The notes beneath the pieces are model-generated. The model was not told the DNA's origin. It made no database searches and worked only from the letters and a program-made list of their open reading frames with translations. This document shows positions 27,166-36,641 of a stretch of 64,000 nucleotides of DNA, piece after piece. Made by a program: the position numbers and the translations under genes. The DNA lies in the NCBI GenBank assembly GCA_016706865.1, contig JADJIS010000002.1, forward strand, positions 1,364,001 through 1,428,000, written 5' to 3'. This stretch comes from Bacteroidota bacterium. GTDB lineage: Bacteria; Bacteroidota; Bacteroidia; Chitinophagales; BACL12. Position 1 is the first letter of the stretch. Each line of letters begins with the position of its first letter.

Positions 27166-28653
27166 TTATTTATTTACTAATACAGGAATGCTAAATCGAT
27201 CGCTTTTTCCTGAAATTGTCAATTGATAGATTCCGGATGGAACATTTAAGCCGGAAAAATTCCAACTTGCCTCGCCGGTTCCGGATTCTGTTTTAACTTC
27301 CGACCAAACTGTTCTACCTGCAATATCCACTAAATTAATGGTGTATTTGTCAGGTAAAATTGAACTCATATAAACTGTAAAATTGTTCATTACAGGATTT
27401 GGATAACAATAGATATTCTGATTTGTGAATTCCATATTTTCAATACCAACATTAATTGTTGGAGTTAAGAGATAGGTTTTATCGGTTGCATAAAAATAAG
27501 AACCGGTTGCAGAGCTTATGCCCATTAATAATATTTTATCATTTTCAGGCATGAAAACAAGAGTTGGGCTTAAATATTCAGAGACAGGTAAAACATAAGA
27601 ATCCGGCGGATAATATTTATTTCCGTTATCCAGATCAACTGCTATCAAACCAACATGAATAGGATCAAATAATGCGTCGGCTGCAAGTAAATATGCATAA
27701 TTTGCATCTTTATCCAGCACGAAATCAAAAATTCCACCATCAGTTAATGCATCCTCAGTCGTGTTGAAGGTAGCAACCTTTGAGAATGTTTTTAATTCTG
27801 GATCGAAGGTGATCAATGCATATTCCAAATCAGGATCATAACGATAAGCCAACATAATATAATTATCATTGTCCAAACGTTGATCAGCTATCACTTTCAT
27901 ATTGGAATAAGTTATCCATCCCGGATCCTCAGGAATTAATTCGCTGCTTAATAAAGAAAACGAATTTGTACTTTTATCATAATATTCCACTGCCATCACC
28001 ATGGTTTCTCCATAACTTGTCCAGCCTCCGCAAACAACTGCACCTCCATCATCGGTTGGCAACACTAAAGTTTGGGCTCTTGGATTGAGCAAAGCACCTG
28101 TAAGAGTAGAACTTCCTGTGGTTAAGTCATAAATTTCACCATAGGTAGCTGCCTCCGTATTATACCAAGCACCTGCAATTAGTATTTTACCATTATCCAA
28201 TTGAGCTGCTGCTAATTGCATTCTCGGGTAAACCATATCACCTGAAACACTAAAAACATCTGTTTCTGGATCAAATAATTCGGTGGAGGTTATTGCAGGA
28301 ATTCCCCAGTCGTAACTTCCTCCTAAAATTAAATAACGACCATCATCCAGTTTCAAAACACAGGTTCCATCATGCGGATAATTCATGGTAACTTCTGTAA
28401 AAGTGTTGGATTCAGGATCATAGATATCGGCATTTATACCTGAAACAAATCCCACTTCCCTTCCGCCAAAAGCCACCACCCTGCCATCATCTAAAGTTGC
28501 AGAAAACGGAAAGATCCGTTCCTTGTTCATAAGCGGTCCTACTTCATAAATTGCACCTCCTGTTTGAGCTAAAATTGCACCACTCCACATAAAAAAAAGT
28601 AAAAAAAGTGTTGCACCCGGCAACCACTTATTAATATATCGAATTGTTTTCAT
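27166..28653 (-). CDS. Secreted kelch-type beta-propeller protein with T9SS sorting domain
   Basis: 495 aa. A long signal peptide ends at about residue 30 (ILAQ). At least five kelch-like repeats follow: ATLDDGRVVAFGGREV, LKLDDGRYLILGGSYD, AQLDNGKILIAGAWYN, LPTDDGGAVVCGGW and later weaker ones, as in the galactose-oxidase-like propeller. The T9SS tail starts at about 415 (CYPNPVMNNFTVYM, DIAGRTVWS, PSGIYQLTI). It would be surface-exposed or released. No catalytic residues are recognisable, so a binding role is as likely as an enzyme. Confidence 0.86.
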   Translation of the reverse strand: MKTIRYINKWLPGATLFLLFFMWSGAILAQTGGAIYEVGPLMNKERIFPFSATLDDGRVVAFGGREVGFVSGINADIYDPESNTFTEVTMNYPHDGTCVLKLDDGRYLILGGSYDWGIPAITSTELFDPETDVFSVSGDMVYPRMQLAAAQLDNGKILIAGAWYNTEAATYGEIYDLTTGSSTLTGALLNPRAQTLVLPTDDGGAVVCGGWTSYGETMVMAVEYYDKSTNSFSLLSSELIPEDPGWITYSNMKVIADQRLDNDNYIMLAYRYDPDLEYALITFDPELKTFSKVATFNTTEDALTDGGIFDFVLDKDANYAYLLAADALFDPIHVGLIAVDLDNGNKYYPPDSYVLPVSEYLSPTLVFMPENDKILLMGISSATGSYFYATDKTYLLTPTINVGIENMEFTNQNIYCYPNPVMNNFTVYMSSILPDKYTINLVDIAGRTVWSEVKTESGTGEASWNFSGLNVPSGIYQLTISGKSDRFSIPVLVNK

Positions 28654-28899
28654 ACATATGGTTTTAATTGAGAATAAAGGTATTGCAGGTGGTAATTTTT
28701 AATTACGATGTAGGTCACTGATAAGAGAGATAGAAATCAAATTAGAAAATGAAACATCTCAGAAAAATTAAAATTTTGGCATAATTAATTCGACAAAAAG
28801 AATATAACAAATCATGGTAAAAGCCCAATTTAATGGCTCTGGAACGTGTTTTCGACATTTATTGCCAAAATCTATATCTTTACGAAAAAAAAATCAGCT

Positions 28900-29946
28900 A
28901 TGAAAAAAATCAGCATTGTCAGCACAAGTGTTATGACTTTACTGCTATTGATCAGTTTTGCAGCCAATGGTCAATGGTCTTATGGTAAAGTGGAAGAAAT
29001 TGAAGACCTCAAAAACCGCAAATTAATTGTGGTAACCGAGGTTGAAAATGAAAAGGTTGTTGAAAAATTAACCAAATTGCATAAAGAAGCAGCTCTTCCA
29101 GCCTATAGAGCAGCATTGGATGAATACAATGCTAATTTGAAAGTTGCTATCGAAAATTTCTGGCCTTATGAAACGGAAGTTGTTTACAAAACCTGGGAAC
29201 AGGCAAAAGCACTTCAAAAAGCAAAAAGTGAAGAATACGGAGTAATTTATGCTTTTAATCGCGAAACGAATATGGTATTTAACGTGAGCGATTCTGATCC
29301 GGGTTTGGATTGGAATTATTATGATCTGAAAGAAGGTGATATTAAATCACAAAAAGCAGATTGGAGCAGTTCAACTTATATCAGAATAGATCTGATAGAA
29401 AATATCAAGAACACAAAAAAACTTCCTATTATGGAAATAGGATTACCGCATGTATTTCCACAAAAAAGTGATCTTACTTTCGGTTTACAATATTGTGCAT
29501 GGTACATGGAAAACAGATTAGCAGATGCCAAAGCAAAAGATATGCGTGAAATGGCGGAAGAAAATGCAAAATTATTAAAGCAAATGACCGTTGTAATTCG
29601 CGAATCTGATCTTGATAAAGACCTGACCAAAAATGATATTAAAGCATTATATAAATTCCCTTTTGAATTAGTTTCTGATGCGCAATATGATAGTATCATT
29701 TTAGCTAAAACAGAAGGAAAACCTTATCTTATTATTTCTCCGCAATTTACAAGTGTAAATGGTACTTATACTGTATTGTATAGTTATCTTGTAATGAATC
29801 CGGCCAGTGGAGAAGTTATGGATATCATCTATCCGGGCGGCGGCGGAGCAGCAGTAACAGCAATGATCGGAGTAAAAACAAAGATCGGCATGGAACTTAC
29901 CGAATACGTTTTTAAAACTTTACAAAAAGATGTGATCGACGATTGA
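28900..29946 (+). CDS. Unknown secreted protein
   Basis: 348 aa from the ATG at 28900, which begins a signal peptide (MKKISIVSTSVMTLLLLISFAANGQ); an in-frame ATG at 28846 would place 18 extra residues before it. The mature part is charged and helical at first (KVVEKLTKLHKEAALPAYRAALDEY), then mixed. There is a hydrophobic Gly-rich segment near the C-terminus (YPGGGGAAVTAMIGVKTK). A near-consensus TATCTTTA lies 18 bp upstream of the chosen start. No family is recognised. It is immediately followed by the IS element, 18 bp after the stop. Confidence 0.75.
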   Translation: MKKISIVSTSVMTLLLLISFAANGQWSYGKVEEIEDLKNRKLIVVTEVENEKVVEKLTKLHKEAALPAYRAALDEYNANLKVAIENFWPYETEVVYKTWEQAKALQKAKSEEYGVIYAFNRETNMVFNVSDSDPGLDWNYYDLKEGDIKSQKADWSSSTYIRIDLIENIKNTKKLPIMEIGLPHVFPQKSDLTFGLQYCAWYMENRLADAKAKDMREMAEENAKLLKQMTVVIRESDLDKDLTKNDIKALYKFPFELVSDAQYDSIILAKTEGKPYLIISPQFTSVNGTYTVLYSYLVMNPASGEVMDIIYPGGGGAAVTAMIGVKTKIGMELTEYVFKTLQKDVIDD

Positions 29947-29964
29947 TAATTAATTAACTAAAAT

Positions 29965-31720
29965 AAAAAAAAGAGGCTGTCTCAAAAGGATAGCCTCTTT
30001 TTATTTTTTAAGACCAGTTTGATGTTTCGCCTTTGACTTTAAATAGATTGGGGTTTAAAAATCATAATGCAAAAGTCTTTTTATGAGAGCTTACCATTCA
30101 TTTTTTTCAGATTATGTGCTAATGCTAATAATCCTGTTTCTATTTCTACCTTTTTAATGCCTCTTAAATTAAATCGTTTAAACTTTTTATTCTGCTTTAT
30201 ATTGGCGAAGACAGGTTCTACATCGACACATCGTTGTCGTCGTAGTTTTAATCCTTTCTCACTGGTTAGAAGAGCATGAACTTGTGCTTTATATTTTCTG
30301 AGGTTGTGATTTATTTTTACTACCCTGTCGCCTTTTGATTGATGGCAAGCATCCCTCAACTCACACCCGGTGCAGCTTTGAGCCTGGTAATGGGTAACTA
30401 TTTGGGTAAAGTCATTCCTGCTTTTGTCTCGATGTGTTCCCACATTATACATCGGTTCATTTATCGGGCAATATAAAATGTCTTCCTGTTTATCATATCG
30501 GAGATTGGAAGCTACAAACTTGTTTTTTTTTATGGGCTTTTGTTTCATCCTTGTAAAATGTATTGTATTTGATATAGGGAGTAATATTGTGCTGATCGCA
30601 CCATAAATAATTTTCTTCACTTCCATAACCTGCATCTGCAATTACATTTACAGGAAGCCTATTGTACAATTTATTAAAATGAGTGAGATGGTTTTTTTAA
30701 AGTTGTGCTGTCATTAGGTTGTTGGTGAAGGGTATAATTAAGGATGAACTGATTATTGGTAGAGATCTGCAGGTTATAACCAGGCTTCAGCTGGCCGTTC
30801 AGCATATGGTCTTCTTTCATGCGCATGAAGGTGGCATCATGATCTGTTTTGGAGTAACTGTTTCTGTCGGCTAATATTTTTTCATGCTGCTCATATTTCT
30901 TCAGGTTCTCAACGAAGTTTTTTTTTACATAATTCAACTTCTGTTTAACCTTTTGGGGTATTTCTTTTCCACTTATTGCCTTATCTATTTCCTGGATGGT
31001 TTGTTTTACTTTTTCCGGATCGGCTGCCTCAAAACTAATTGCTGAAGTATCGTTGAGTTCTTCCACAGCCACTTGCTGACTATAGGCCCAAAGCTCCTTT
31101 AATTGACGGCTCATTCTCTCCCGGTTTGTCCTGATCGCGTTTCCCCATACAAAAGTATATTTATTAGCGTTGGCTTCTATTTTTGTTCCATCTGTATAAA
31201 TCTCCTTCAGACTCACTAAACCCTGATCTGCGAGCAACATCACCACCTGGGAAAAAACACTTTCCAGGCCCTCCTTTAATTTCTCCGACCGAAAACGATT
31301 TAATGTATTATGATCCGGGCGACTCATTCCACTCAGCCACATAAAGTGAATGTTTTCCTTCACGGAAGCTTCCATCTTGCGGCTTGAATAAATGTTATTC
31401 AGATATCCATAGATTAATATCTTCAGCAACATACGCGGGTGGTAACTTGATGTCCCTCCACCTTTATATTGCTTCACAAGTCCATCGATATTTACTGAAT
31501 CAATAACATGATTTACCAGACGTACCGGATGATTATTCTCGATTAAATCTTCGAGTGAGGGAGGTAAAAGATTCAATTGATTCGGAGAATAAGGTTTGAA
31601 AACTAATTTTTTTGCCATCTCCAAATCTCTTCAAAATCTATAATTTTTTAAAAAACTATATAAACACCCAAATGTGTACAAAACAAAGAGGCTATCCTTT
31701 TGAGACAGCCTCTTTTTTTT
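29965..31720 (-). mobile_element. IS1182-family-like insertion sequence, 1756 bp
   Basis: Perfect 36-bp terminal inverted repeats at 29965-30000 and 31685-31720 (AAAAAAAAGAGGCTGTCTCA outward end). Each end is also an internal imperfect hairpin, AAGAGGCTgTC...GGAtAGCCTCTT, which could insulate the element from outside transcription. The interior holds one transposase coding region on the minus strand, broken twice. No target-site duplication is visible at the A/T-rich junctions. Confidence 0.93.
30081..31624 (-). pseudogene. IS1182-type DDE transposase, disrupted by two frameshifts
   Basis: The N-terminal part (31624 to 30674) has the IS1182-type start (YSPNQLNLLPPSLEDLI), the DUF772-like region and the first catalytic Asp in IYTDGTKIEANANKY. 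The frame breaks in an A7 run at 30692-30698. The second Asp region (VIADAGYGSEENYLW) is then in a short middle frame. It breaks again in an A9 run at 30523-30531, after which the last part (TGCELRDACHQSKGDR, FKRFNLRGIKKVEIETGLLALAHNL) continues to 30081. Removing one A at each run restores one complete transposase. The breaks could be mutations, slippage sites that allow some full-length product, or sequence errors. Confidence 0.88.
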
Positions 31721-32135
31721 GGCCTTTGGAATTAATTATTCGTAATTTCATTCCTTCATTCTTTCATTCCTTCATTCAAAATCTGGCCCCATCTCTTATC
31801 TTACCCATAGGGGAAGACGTTTCTTTGGCGATTTTTCAAAGCTTTCTGCACAATAAATTGCTGTACAATTTCTGCAATCCAATTCCTCCGAAAATACTTT
31901 GAGTAAATCCTAGAAAATTCATTTCCTCAATCTTTTTTTTATCCTTTTAAATCCGCTCGATCCGCGTCATCCGCGCCTGTCCGCCCACCGGCGGATTCCC
32001 CCTTTTTTCTCATTCTTTCATTTTTAATTCTCTCCTCCTTCCCGACAGACCTCACAGGTTAAAAAAAACCTGGTAGGTCGTCGGGCTTAATTCTTTCATT
32101 CCTTCATTCTTTCATTCTTTAATTCCTTCATTCCT
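31721..32135. repeat. Intergenic region of short-period tracts and a GACCT hairpin
   Basis: TTCATTCC/TTCATTCT octamers at 31746-31777 and 32089-32138. At 31951-31999 there are ATCCGC/GCGTCATCCGCG words ending in a CCGCCCACCGGCGG palindrome. At 32041-32085 an imperfect hairpin runs CCCGACAGACCT...AGGTCGTCGGG. The second octamer tract supplies the TGA stop of the hydrolase gene. No gene is seen. Confidence 0.8.
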
Positions 32136-33350
32136 TCATTCTTTTAGCCCATCAAACCAAATCCTCGCAAAAATAAAACAAGGTTCTGCACAGGATGTGT
32201 GCGATGCGGAGGGGGAGGGTTGATAGAGGGTACTTGATGTGCAACCATTCGAATTAAAAATCTCTTGCGCATTAATTGCATTTTCGTAATTTACTAATTC
32301 ATCTGCAGTGCAATAAAACATCATTAACGGAACTTCCGGTGTCCAGTTTGTAAGGTCGTTGTCGCGGAGTGCAATTCGAAATGGGTTATTTTCATTGGAT
32401 AAAAAATCTTGTAATACTTCAGGTTTAATTATATTTTTTGGCACTGAAGGCATAACTGCATCCACTTCCCAACCTTCGTGTTCTCCATCAAATAAAGGTG
32501 GAATAGTTTGATCAAATGGAGCAATTAAAAAATCGGAAGGACTATCATACATTTTATACACTTCATTATAAGCAAACATTAAATAAGGTAAATAAAAAGG
32601 AGCTCCATAGGGTTCATCACTTAATACGTAATCCGTTTGTGCTCCGCTCATATCGTAGGGTCCGCTCATTGGGGCGCTTGCAGTAATTGTAAATTCGTCG
32701 CTGTGATTTAATTGTATTTCGCGTGTGGTTGCCATTGCCGCATGCCCGCCTTGCGAATAACCGAAAATAAAAAGTTGATCGTTGTATAAAACATTTTTTT
32801 CTGCGGATAATGTTTTTGCTGCACGTAAAAGATCAATACTTGCAGTAGCTTCTGTTTTAGAGTGACAATATAAATGTCGCCCAGGTGAATCTCCTAATCC
32901 TAAATAATCAGGTAAACTCATAATATATCCGGAACACGCATAAATAATTCCTAAAATAAGTTCATCACTTTCGTAGGAGGGAACATCAAATCTTTTTAAT
33001 ACAGTTCCGTGTTCATAAATACAATTTGGAAAAGCAGAAGAACCCGTAACAGGTAAAACAACTGCGCCTGAAGCCTGAGTTTCATTTCCAAAAGCATCAA
33101 TTGTTTTATAAACAACACGATAAATTTCTATGGGATAATCATTTGGATAAGTAAGAAGATCAGGATCATAAGCAGCTAAAACCGAATCTGTTTGTTCAAT
33201 GGTATAAGCGTGTAAAAGTTGGGAGGAAATTATTTCACCTCTGAAACTTAATTCGTCTGAAATTGCAACATCATACTTGCAGGAGTTTACAAGTATCGAT
33301 AAAAATGAAATGGTTATTATAACTGCAGATTTGGAATTAAATAATCGCAT
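32136..33350 (-). CDS. Lipoprotein alpha/beta hydrolase (secretory-lipase-like)
   Basis: 404 aa. A lipoprotein signal ends at ILVNSCKY (Cys about 24), so it is membrane-anchored outside the cytoplasm. The fold is alpha/beta hydrolase: YEHGT (oxyanion-side strand), SLPDYLGLGDSPG, and the nucleophile elbow GYSQGGH at about residues 200-206. A late Asp (CTADELVNYE) and His (SHTSCAEP) could complete the triad. It resembles secretory lipases/prolyl-peptidase-like hydrolases; the substrate is unknown. Two Cys pairs may form disulphides. Its stop codon TGA belongs to a downstream octamer tract. Confidence 0.86.
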   Translation of the reverse strand: MRLFNSKSAVIITISFLSILVNSCKYDVAISDELSFRGEIISSQLLHAYTIEQTDSVLAAYDPDLLTYPNDYPIEIYRVVYKTIDAFGNETQASGAVVLPVTGSSAFPNCIYEHGTVLKRFDVPSYESDELILGIIYACSGYIMSLPDYLGLGDSPGRHLYCHSKTEATASIDLLRAAKTLSAEKNVLYNDQLFIFGYSQGGHAAMATTREIQLNHSDEFTITASAPMSGPYDMSGAQTDYVLSDEPYGAPFYLPYLMFAYNEVYKMYDSPSDFLIAPFDQTIPPLFDGEHEGWEVDAVMPSVPKNIIKPEVLQDFLSNENNPFRIALRDNDLTNWTPEVPLMMFYCTADELVNYENAINAQEIFNSNGCTSSTLYQPSPSASHTSCAEPCFIFARIWFDGLKE

Positions 33351-33444
33351 GTGCCTGGATTTTTAGAGAACTAAAGATAATTATATTTTGATACTTCCGA
33401 ACTACTTATATTAGTAGCTAAATGGCAGGTAAAATTTGTTTATG

Positions 33445-33459
33445 GCGACAAGTTGTCGC
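33445..33459. promoter_or_regulatory. Perfect 7-1-7 inverted repeat GCGACAA-G-TTGTCGC upstream of clpB
   Basis: Short perfect dyad about 35 bp upstream of the -33 element of the clpB promoter. It does not match CIRCE or HAIR, the known heat-shock operators. A role in clpB control is a guess from position. Confidence 0.35.
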
Positions 33460-33493
33460 TTGAGACCAATGCAAAACAGCCAATCTGTCTCAC

Positions 33494-33523
33494 TTTGAGG
33501 CAATTAGGTATAAAGTATATTTA
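33494..33523 (+). promoter_or_regulatory. clpB promoter, TTTG-N18-TATATTTA
   Basis: A -33 TTTG (33494-33497) lies 18 bp before a near-consensus -7 element TATATTTA (33516-33523), close to Bacteroidota spacing. It is the only site in the window where both elements are good. The leader to the original ATG at 33561 is about 30 nt. Confidence 0.5.
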
Positions 33524-33560
33524 TTGCGTATAAGAAATACGATAAGAACAATCTAAAATT

Positions 33561-33624
33561 ATGAATTTACAAAATTTCACTATAAAAAAGTCAGGAACTG
33601 ATCCAACAGGCACAGCAACTGGCC
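33561..33624 (+). pseudogene. Frameshifted N-terminal codons of clpB
   Basis: ATG at 33561 opens MNLQNFTIK, the usual ClpB start. The A6 run at 33584-33589 has one A too many: with five, the reading continues SQELIQQAQQLAMQSDHQQ directly into the main ORF. As given, the two parts are out of frame. Confidence 0.8.
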
Positions 33625-36156
33625 ATGCAATCGGATCACCAACAGATCACCAACGATCATATTTTAAAATCTATGATAGGTAGTGACGATGAGGTGATAG
33701 GTTATTTATTAAAAAAATTAAACGTTAATGTCAATTATCTTGAGCAAAAGATAGATGAACAATTAGCAAAATTACCTAAGGTAGAAAGTAAGGGTGGCGA
33801 ATATTTATCTCGTGATGCAAATCTTACCATTGCAAAATCGCAAAATTATTTAAAAGAATTTGGTGATGAATTTGTTTCGGTGGAACATATTTTATTGGGA
33901 ATTCTTGCGAGTAATGATGATGTAAGTAAATTATTAAAATCGCAGGGAGTTACGGAGAAAGATCTTAAATCTGCAATAAAAGAATTGCGCAAAGGAACTA
34001 CCATGAATTCGCAGTCAGGAGAAAATCAACTCAACGCATTAAATAAATATGCTGTTAATTTAAACGAACGTGCAAAATCGGGAAAATTAGATCCTGTAAT
34101 TGGTCGAGATGAAGAGATAAGAAGAGTTTTGCATATTTTATCGCGCAGAACAAAAAATAATCCGATCTTAGTTGGTGATCCAGGTGTGGGAAAAACTGCA
34201 ATTGCGGAAGGTATTGCACATAGAATTGTGAATGGTGATGTGCCTGAAAATCTGAAGTCAAAAATTATTTATTCCCTCGACATGGGTTCTTTAATTGCCG
34301 GAGCAAAATATAAAGGCGAATTTGAAGAACGATTAAAAGCAGTTGTAAAGGAAGTAATTCAGAGTGAAGGGCAATTTATTTTATTTATTGATGAGATACA
34401 CACTCTCGTTGGTGCCGGAGCAAGTGAAGGTGCCATGGATGCAGCAAATATTTTAAAACCCGCTTTGGCTAGAGGAGAATTAAGAGCAGTTGGAGCAACA
34501 ACTTTAGCGGAATACCAAAAATATTTTGAAAAAGATAAAGCACTCGAACGCCGTTTCCAAAAAGTATTGGTGGATGAACCGAGTATTGAGGATAGTATTT
34601 CTATTTTGAGAGGATTAAAAGAACGTTACGAAAATTATCATAAGGTTCAAATTAAAGATGCCGCTATTATTGCTGCAGTGGAATTGAGTTCACGATATAT
34701 TTCCGATAGAAAATTACCGGACAAGGCAATTGACCTCATTGATGAATCCGCAGCGAAATTGCGTTTGGAAATGAATTCCGTTCCGGAAGAATTGGATGAG
34801 GTGGAAAGAAAAATTCGTCAGCTCGAAATTGAACGCGAAGCAATAAAACGCGAAAAGGATGAAAGAAAATTGGAAGAACTCAATAAAGATATTTCTGAAC
34901 TTTCTGAAACGCGCAATGCAATAAAAGCAAAGTGGCAACAGGAAAAAGAATTGGTGGATAAATTGCAGCAAAAAAAATCGGATATAGAACAATTCAAATT
35001 GCAAGCCGAACAATTTGAACGCGAAGGAAATTACGGGAAAGTTGCAGAATTGCGTTACGGAAAAATTAAAGAAGCAGAAACCGACCTTTTAAATTTTGAA
35101 ACGGAATTAAAACAATTGGATGCAACCAAAAGGTTGATGAAAGAAGAAGTGGATGCTGAAGATATTGCAGAAATTGTCGCTAAGTGGACCGGTATTCCCG
35201 TAACAAAAATGTTGGAAAGCGACAGGATGAAATTGTTGAAGCTGGAAGACGAATTACATAAACGCGTGGTTGGTCAGGATGAAGCGATAATTGCTGTTTC
35301 TGATGCAATAAGAAGAAGCAGGGCAGGTTTACAGGATCCCAAAAAACCAATAGGTTCTTTTATTTTTCTTGGAACCACCGGTGTAGGAAAAACAGAATTG
35401 GCAAAAGCAATTTCCTCTTATTTATTTAATGACGAACACGCAATGACGCGCATAGATATGAGTGAATATCAGGAACGCCACAGTGTGAGCAGATTAATTG
35501 GAGCTCCTCCGGGTTATGTGGGTTATGATGAGGGTGGACAATTAACAGAAGCAGTGCGCAGAAAACCATATTCTGTTATTTTATTGGATGAAATTGAAAA
35601 AGCACATCCGGATGTATTTAATATTTTATTGCAGGTTTTAGATGATGGAAGATTAACGGATAATAAAGGAAGAACTGTTGATTTTAAAAACGCAATCATC
35701 ATTATGACCAGTAATATTGGTTCGCATGTAATTCAGGAAAGATTTGAAGGGGTTACCGAAAATAATTTACTCGCAGTTACCGAAACAACAAAAATTGAAG
35801 TAATGGATCTTCTGCGCAAAACAATTCGACCTGAATTTTTAAATCGCATTGATGAAGTGATCATGTTTAAACCATTATTGCGACATGAAATAAAAGGCAT
35901 TGTTGAAATACAATTAAATGGTTTAAAAGAAATGCTTGCCGAACGTGATATTAAAATAAGTTTTTCTGATGCAGTAATTAATTGGCTCGCCGAAGAAGGA
36001 TTTGATCCTCAATTCGGAGCCCGTCCACTCAAACGCGTTATCCAAAAAGAGATAGTTAACGAACTATCTAAAAAGATCTTGTCGGGAGAGGTGAAAAGTG
36101 ATGATACGATAGTTGTGGATGAGAAGGGTGGGGAAGTTGTGTTTGGGAATGCGTAA
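33625..36156 (+). CDS. clpB: ATP-dependent chaperone ClpB (lacking its first 21 residues as read)
   Basis: 843 aa in the open frame. The rest of the N-domain comes first (FVSVEHILLGIL). AAA-1 carries Walker A GDPGVGKT and IDEIHTLVGAG. The long coiled-coil middle domain spans about residues 385-510 (LEIEREAIKREKDERK). AAA-2 carries GTTGVGKTELAK, LLDEIEKAHPDVF and the C-terminal FDPQFGARPLKR. ClpB is a hexameric cytoplasmic disaggregase working with DnaK. The missing 21 residues are encoded just upstream but separated by a +1 A insertion at 33584-33589. The internal Met at 33625 might serve as a start, as a shorter form exists in E. coli, though that one starts far later. Confidence 0.96.
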   Translation: MQSDHQQITNDHILKSMIGSDDEVIGYLLKKLNVNVNYLEQKIDEQLAKLPKVESKGGEYLSRDANLTIAKSQNYLKEFGDEFVSVEHILLGILASNDDVSKLLKSQGVTEKDLKSAIKELRKGTTMNSQSGENQLNALNKYAVNLNERAKSGKLDPVIGRDEEIRRVLHILSRRTKNNPILVGDPGVGKTAIAEGIAHRIVNGDVPENLKSKIIYSLDMGSLIAGAKYKGEFEERLKAVVKEVIQSEGQFILFIDEIHTLVGAGASEGAMDAANILKPALARGELRAVGATTLAEYQKYFEKDKALERRFQKVLVDEPSIEDSISILRGLKERYENYHKVQIKDAAIIAAVELSSRYISDRKLPDKAIDLIDESAAKLRLEMNSVPEELDEVERKIRQLEIEREAIKREKDERKLEELNKDISELSETRNAIKAKWQQEKELVDKLQQKKSDIEQFKLQAEQFEREGNYGKVAELRYGKIKEAETDLLNFETELKQLDATKRLMKEEVDAEDIAEIVAKWTGIPVTKMLESDRMKLLKLEDELHKRVVGQDEAIIAVSDAIRRSRAGLQDPKKPIGSFIFLGTTGVGKTELAKAISSYLFNDEHAMTRIDMSEYQERHSVSRLIGAPPGYVGYDEGGQLTEAVRRKPYSVILLDEIEKAHPDVFNILLQVLDDGRLTDNKGRTVDFKNAIIIMTSNIGSHVIQERFEGVTENNLLAVTETTKIEVMDLLRKTIRPEFLNRIDEVIMFKPLLRHEIKGIVEIQLNGLKEMLAERDIKISFSDAVINWLAEEGFDPQFGARPLKRVIQKEIVNELSKKILSGEVKSDDTIVVDEKGGEVVFGNA

Positions 36157-36210
36157 GTATGGCAGAACTTCATGAATGATTATTCTTATTAGTCAAGTAA
36201 AATTTTTAGA

Positions 36211-36301
36211 GGGACGCCGCGTGAGCGATTGTAGCGGAAAGCCCACAGCGAGGCACGAGCGAGGACTTGTAGCGAAAAGCGCGGCCCGCAGGGACACGCC
36301 C
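36211..36301. repeat. GC-rich intergenic element
   Basis: A 91-bp island well over 60% GC in an AT-rich setting. It contains two related blocks, TTGTAGCGGAAAGCCCACAG and TTGTAGCGAAAAGCGCGGCC, and AGCGAGGCACGAGCGAGG. The frame running through it is an accident of composition. It looks like a dispersed structured repeat, but no second copy is in this window. Confidence 0.7.
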
Positions 36302-36369
36302 AAAATCCTTTTAAATTTAAACGAAATATCTTTTCTACCCACCTTTTTTCACAACTCAATATTCTTCCT

Positions 36370-36377
36370 TACATTTG
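36370..36377 (+). promoter_or_regulatory. -7 promoter element TACATTTG
   Basis: Exact TAnnTTTG followed by C, ending 20 bp before the ATG of the small membrane protein. Confidence 0.55.
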
Positions 36378-36397
36378 CACCACAAAAACCACCAAAA

Positions 36398-36571
36398 ATG
36401 GATCATACCGAAAAACCTAAGTATAAAGTAAAAGTGAACATGAAATGGCTGTTATTGGGCCTTGTGTTTAGTGCTGCAACCGTTATAATGATCATTTTCA
36501 TGAGCCAGTTCTTCTGGATAATGTTGCCTTTTGCCTTTACATTTCTGGCACTTTCCATAGACGCTTTATAA
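36398..36571 (+). CDS. Small two-helix membrane protein
   Basis: 57 aa from the ATG at 36398. A basic N-terminus (MDHTEKPKYKVKVNMK) precedes two hydrophobic segments (WLLLGLVFSAATVIMIIFM and FFWIMLPFAFTFLALSI). The upstream part of the open frame crosses the GC-rich element and the promoter and is excluded. Function unknown; it is probably an inner-membrane protein with the basic end in the cytoplasm. Confidence 0.65.
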   Translation: MDHTEKPKYKVKVNMKWLLLGLVFSAATVIMIIFMSQFFWIMLPFAFTFLALSIDAL

Positions 36572-36590
36572 AAGTGTTTTATATCATTTT

Positions 36591-36620
36591 AAAGGGTGAG
36601 GATTCGTATCTTCACCCTTT
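36591..36620 (+). terminator. Terminator-like hairpin
   Basis: AAAGGGTGA pairs with TCACCCTTT around a 12-nt interior, 20 bp after the small membrane gene. The following T-run is poor (GCTATTT), so it may be a weak terminator. Confidence 0.5.
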
Positions 36621-36641
36621 GCTATTTAAAGTAATTAACAA

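Noticed and set aside
30067..30279. 70-codon plus-strand frame inside the IS element
   Set aside because: It is antisense to the conserved C-terminal part of the transposase.
36176..36397. N-terminal extension of the small membrane protein
   Set aside because: It crosses the GC-rich repeat and the -7 promoter element; the ATG at 36398 starts a well-formed small protein.
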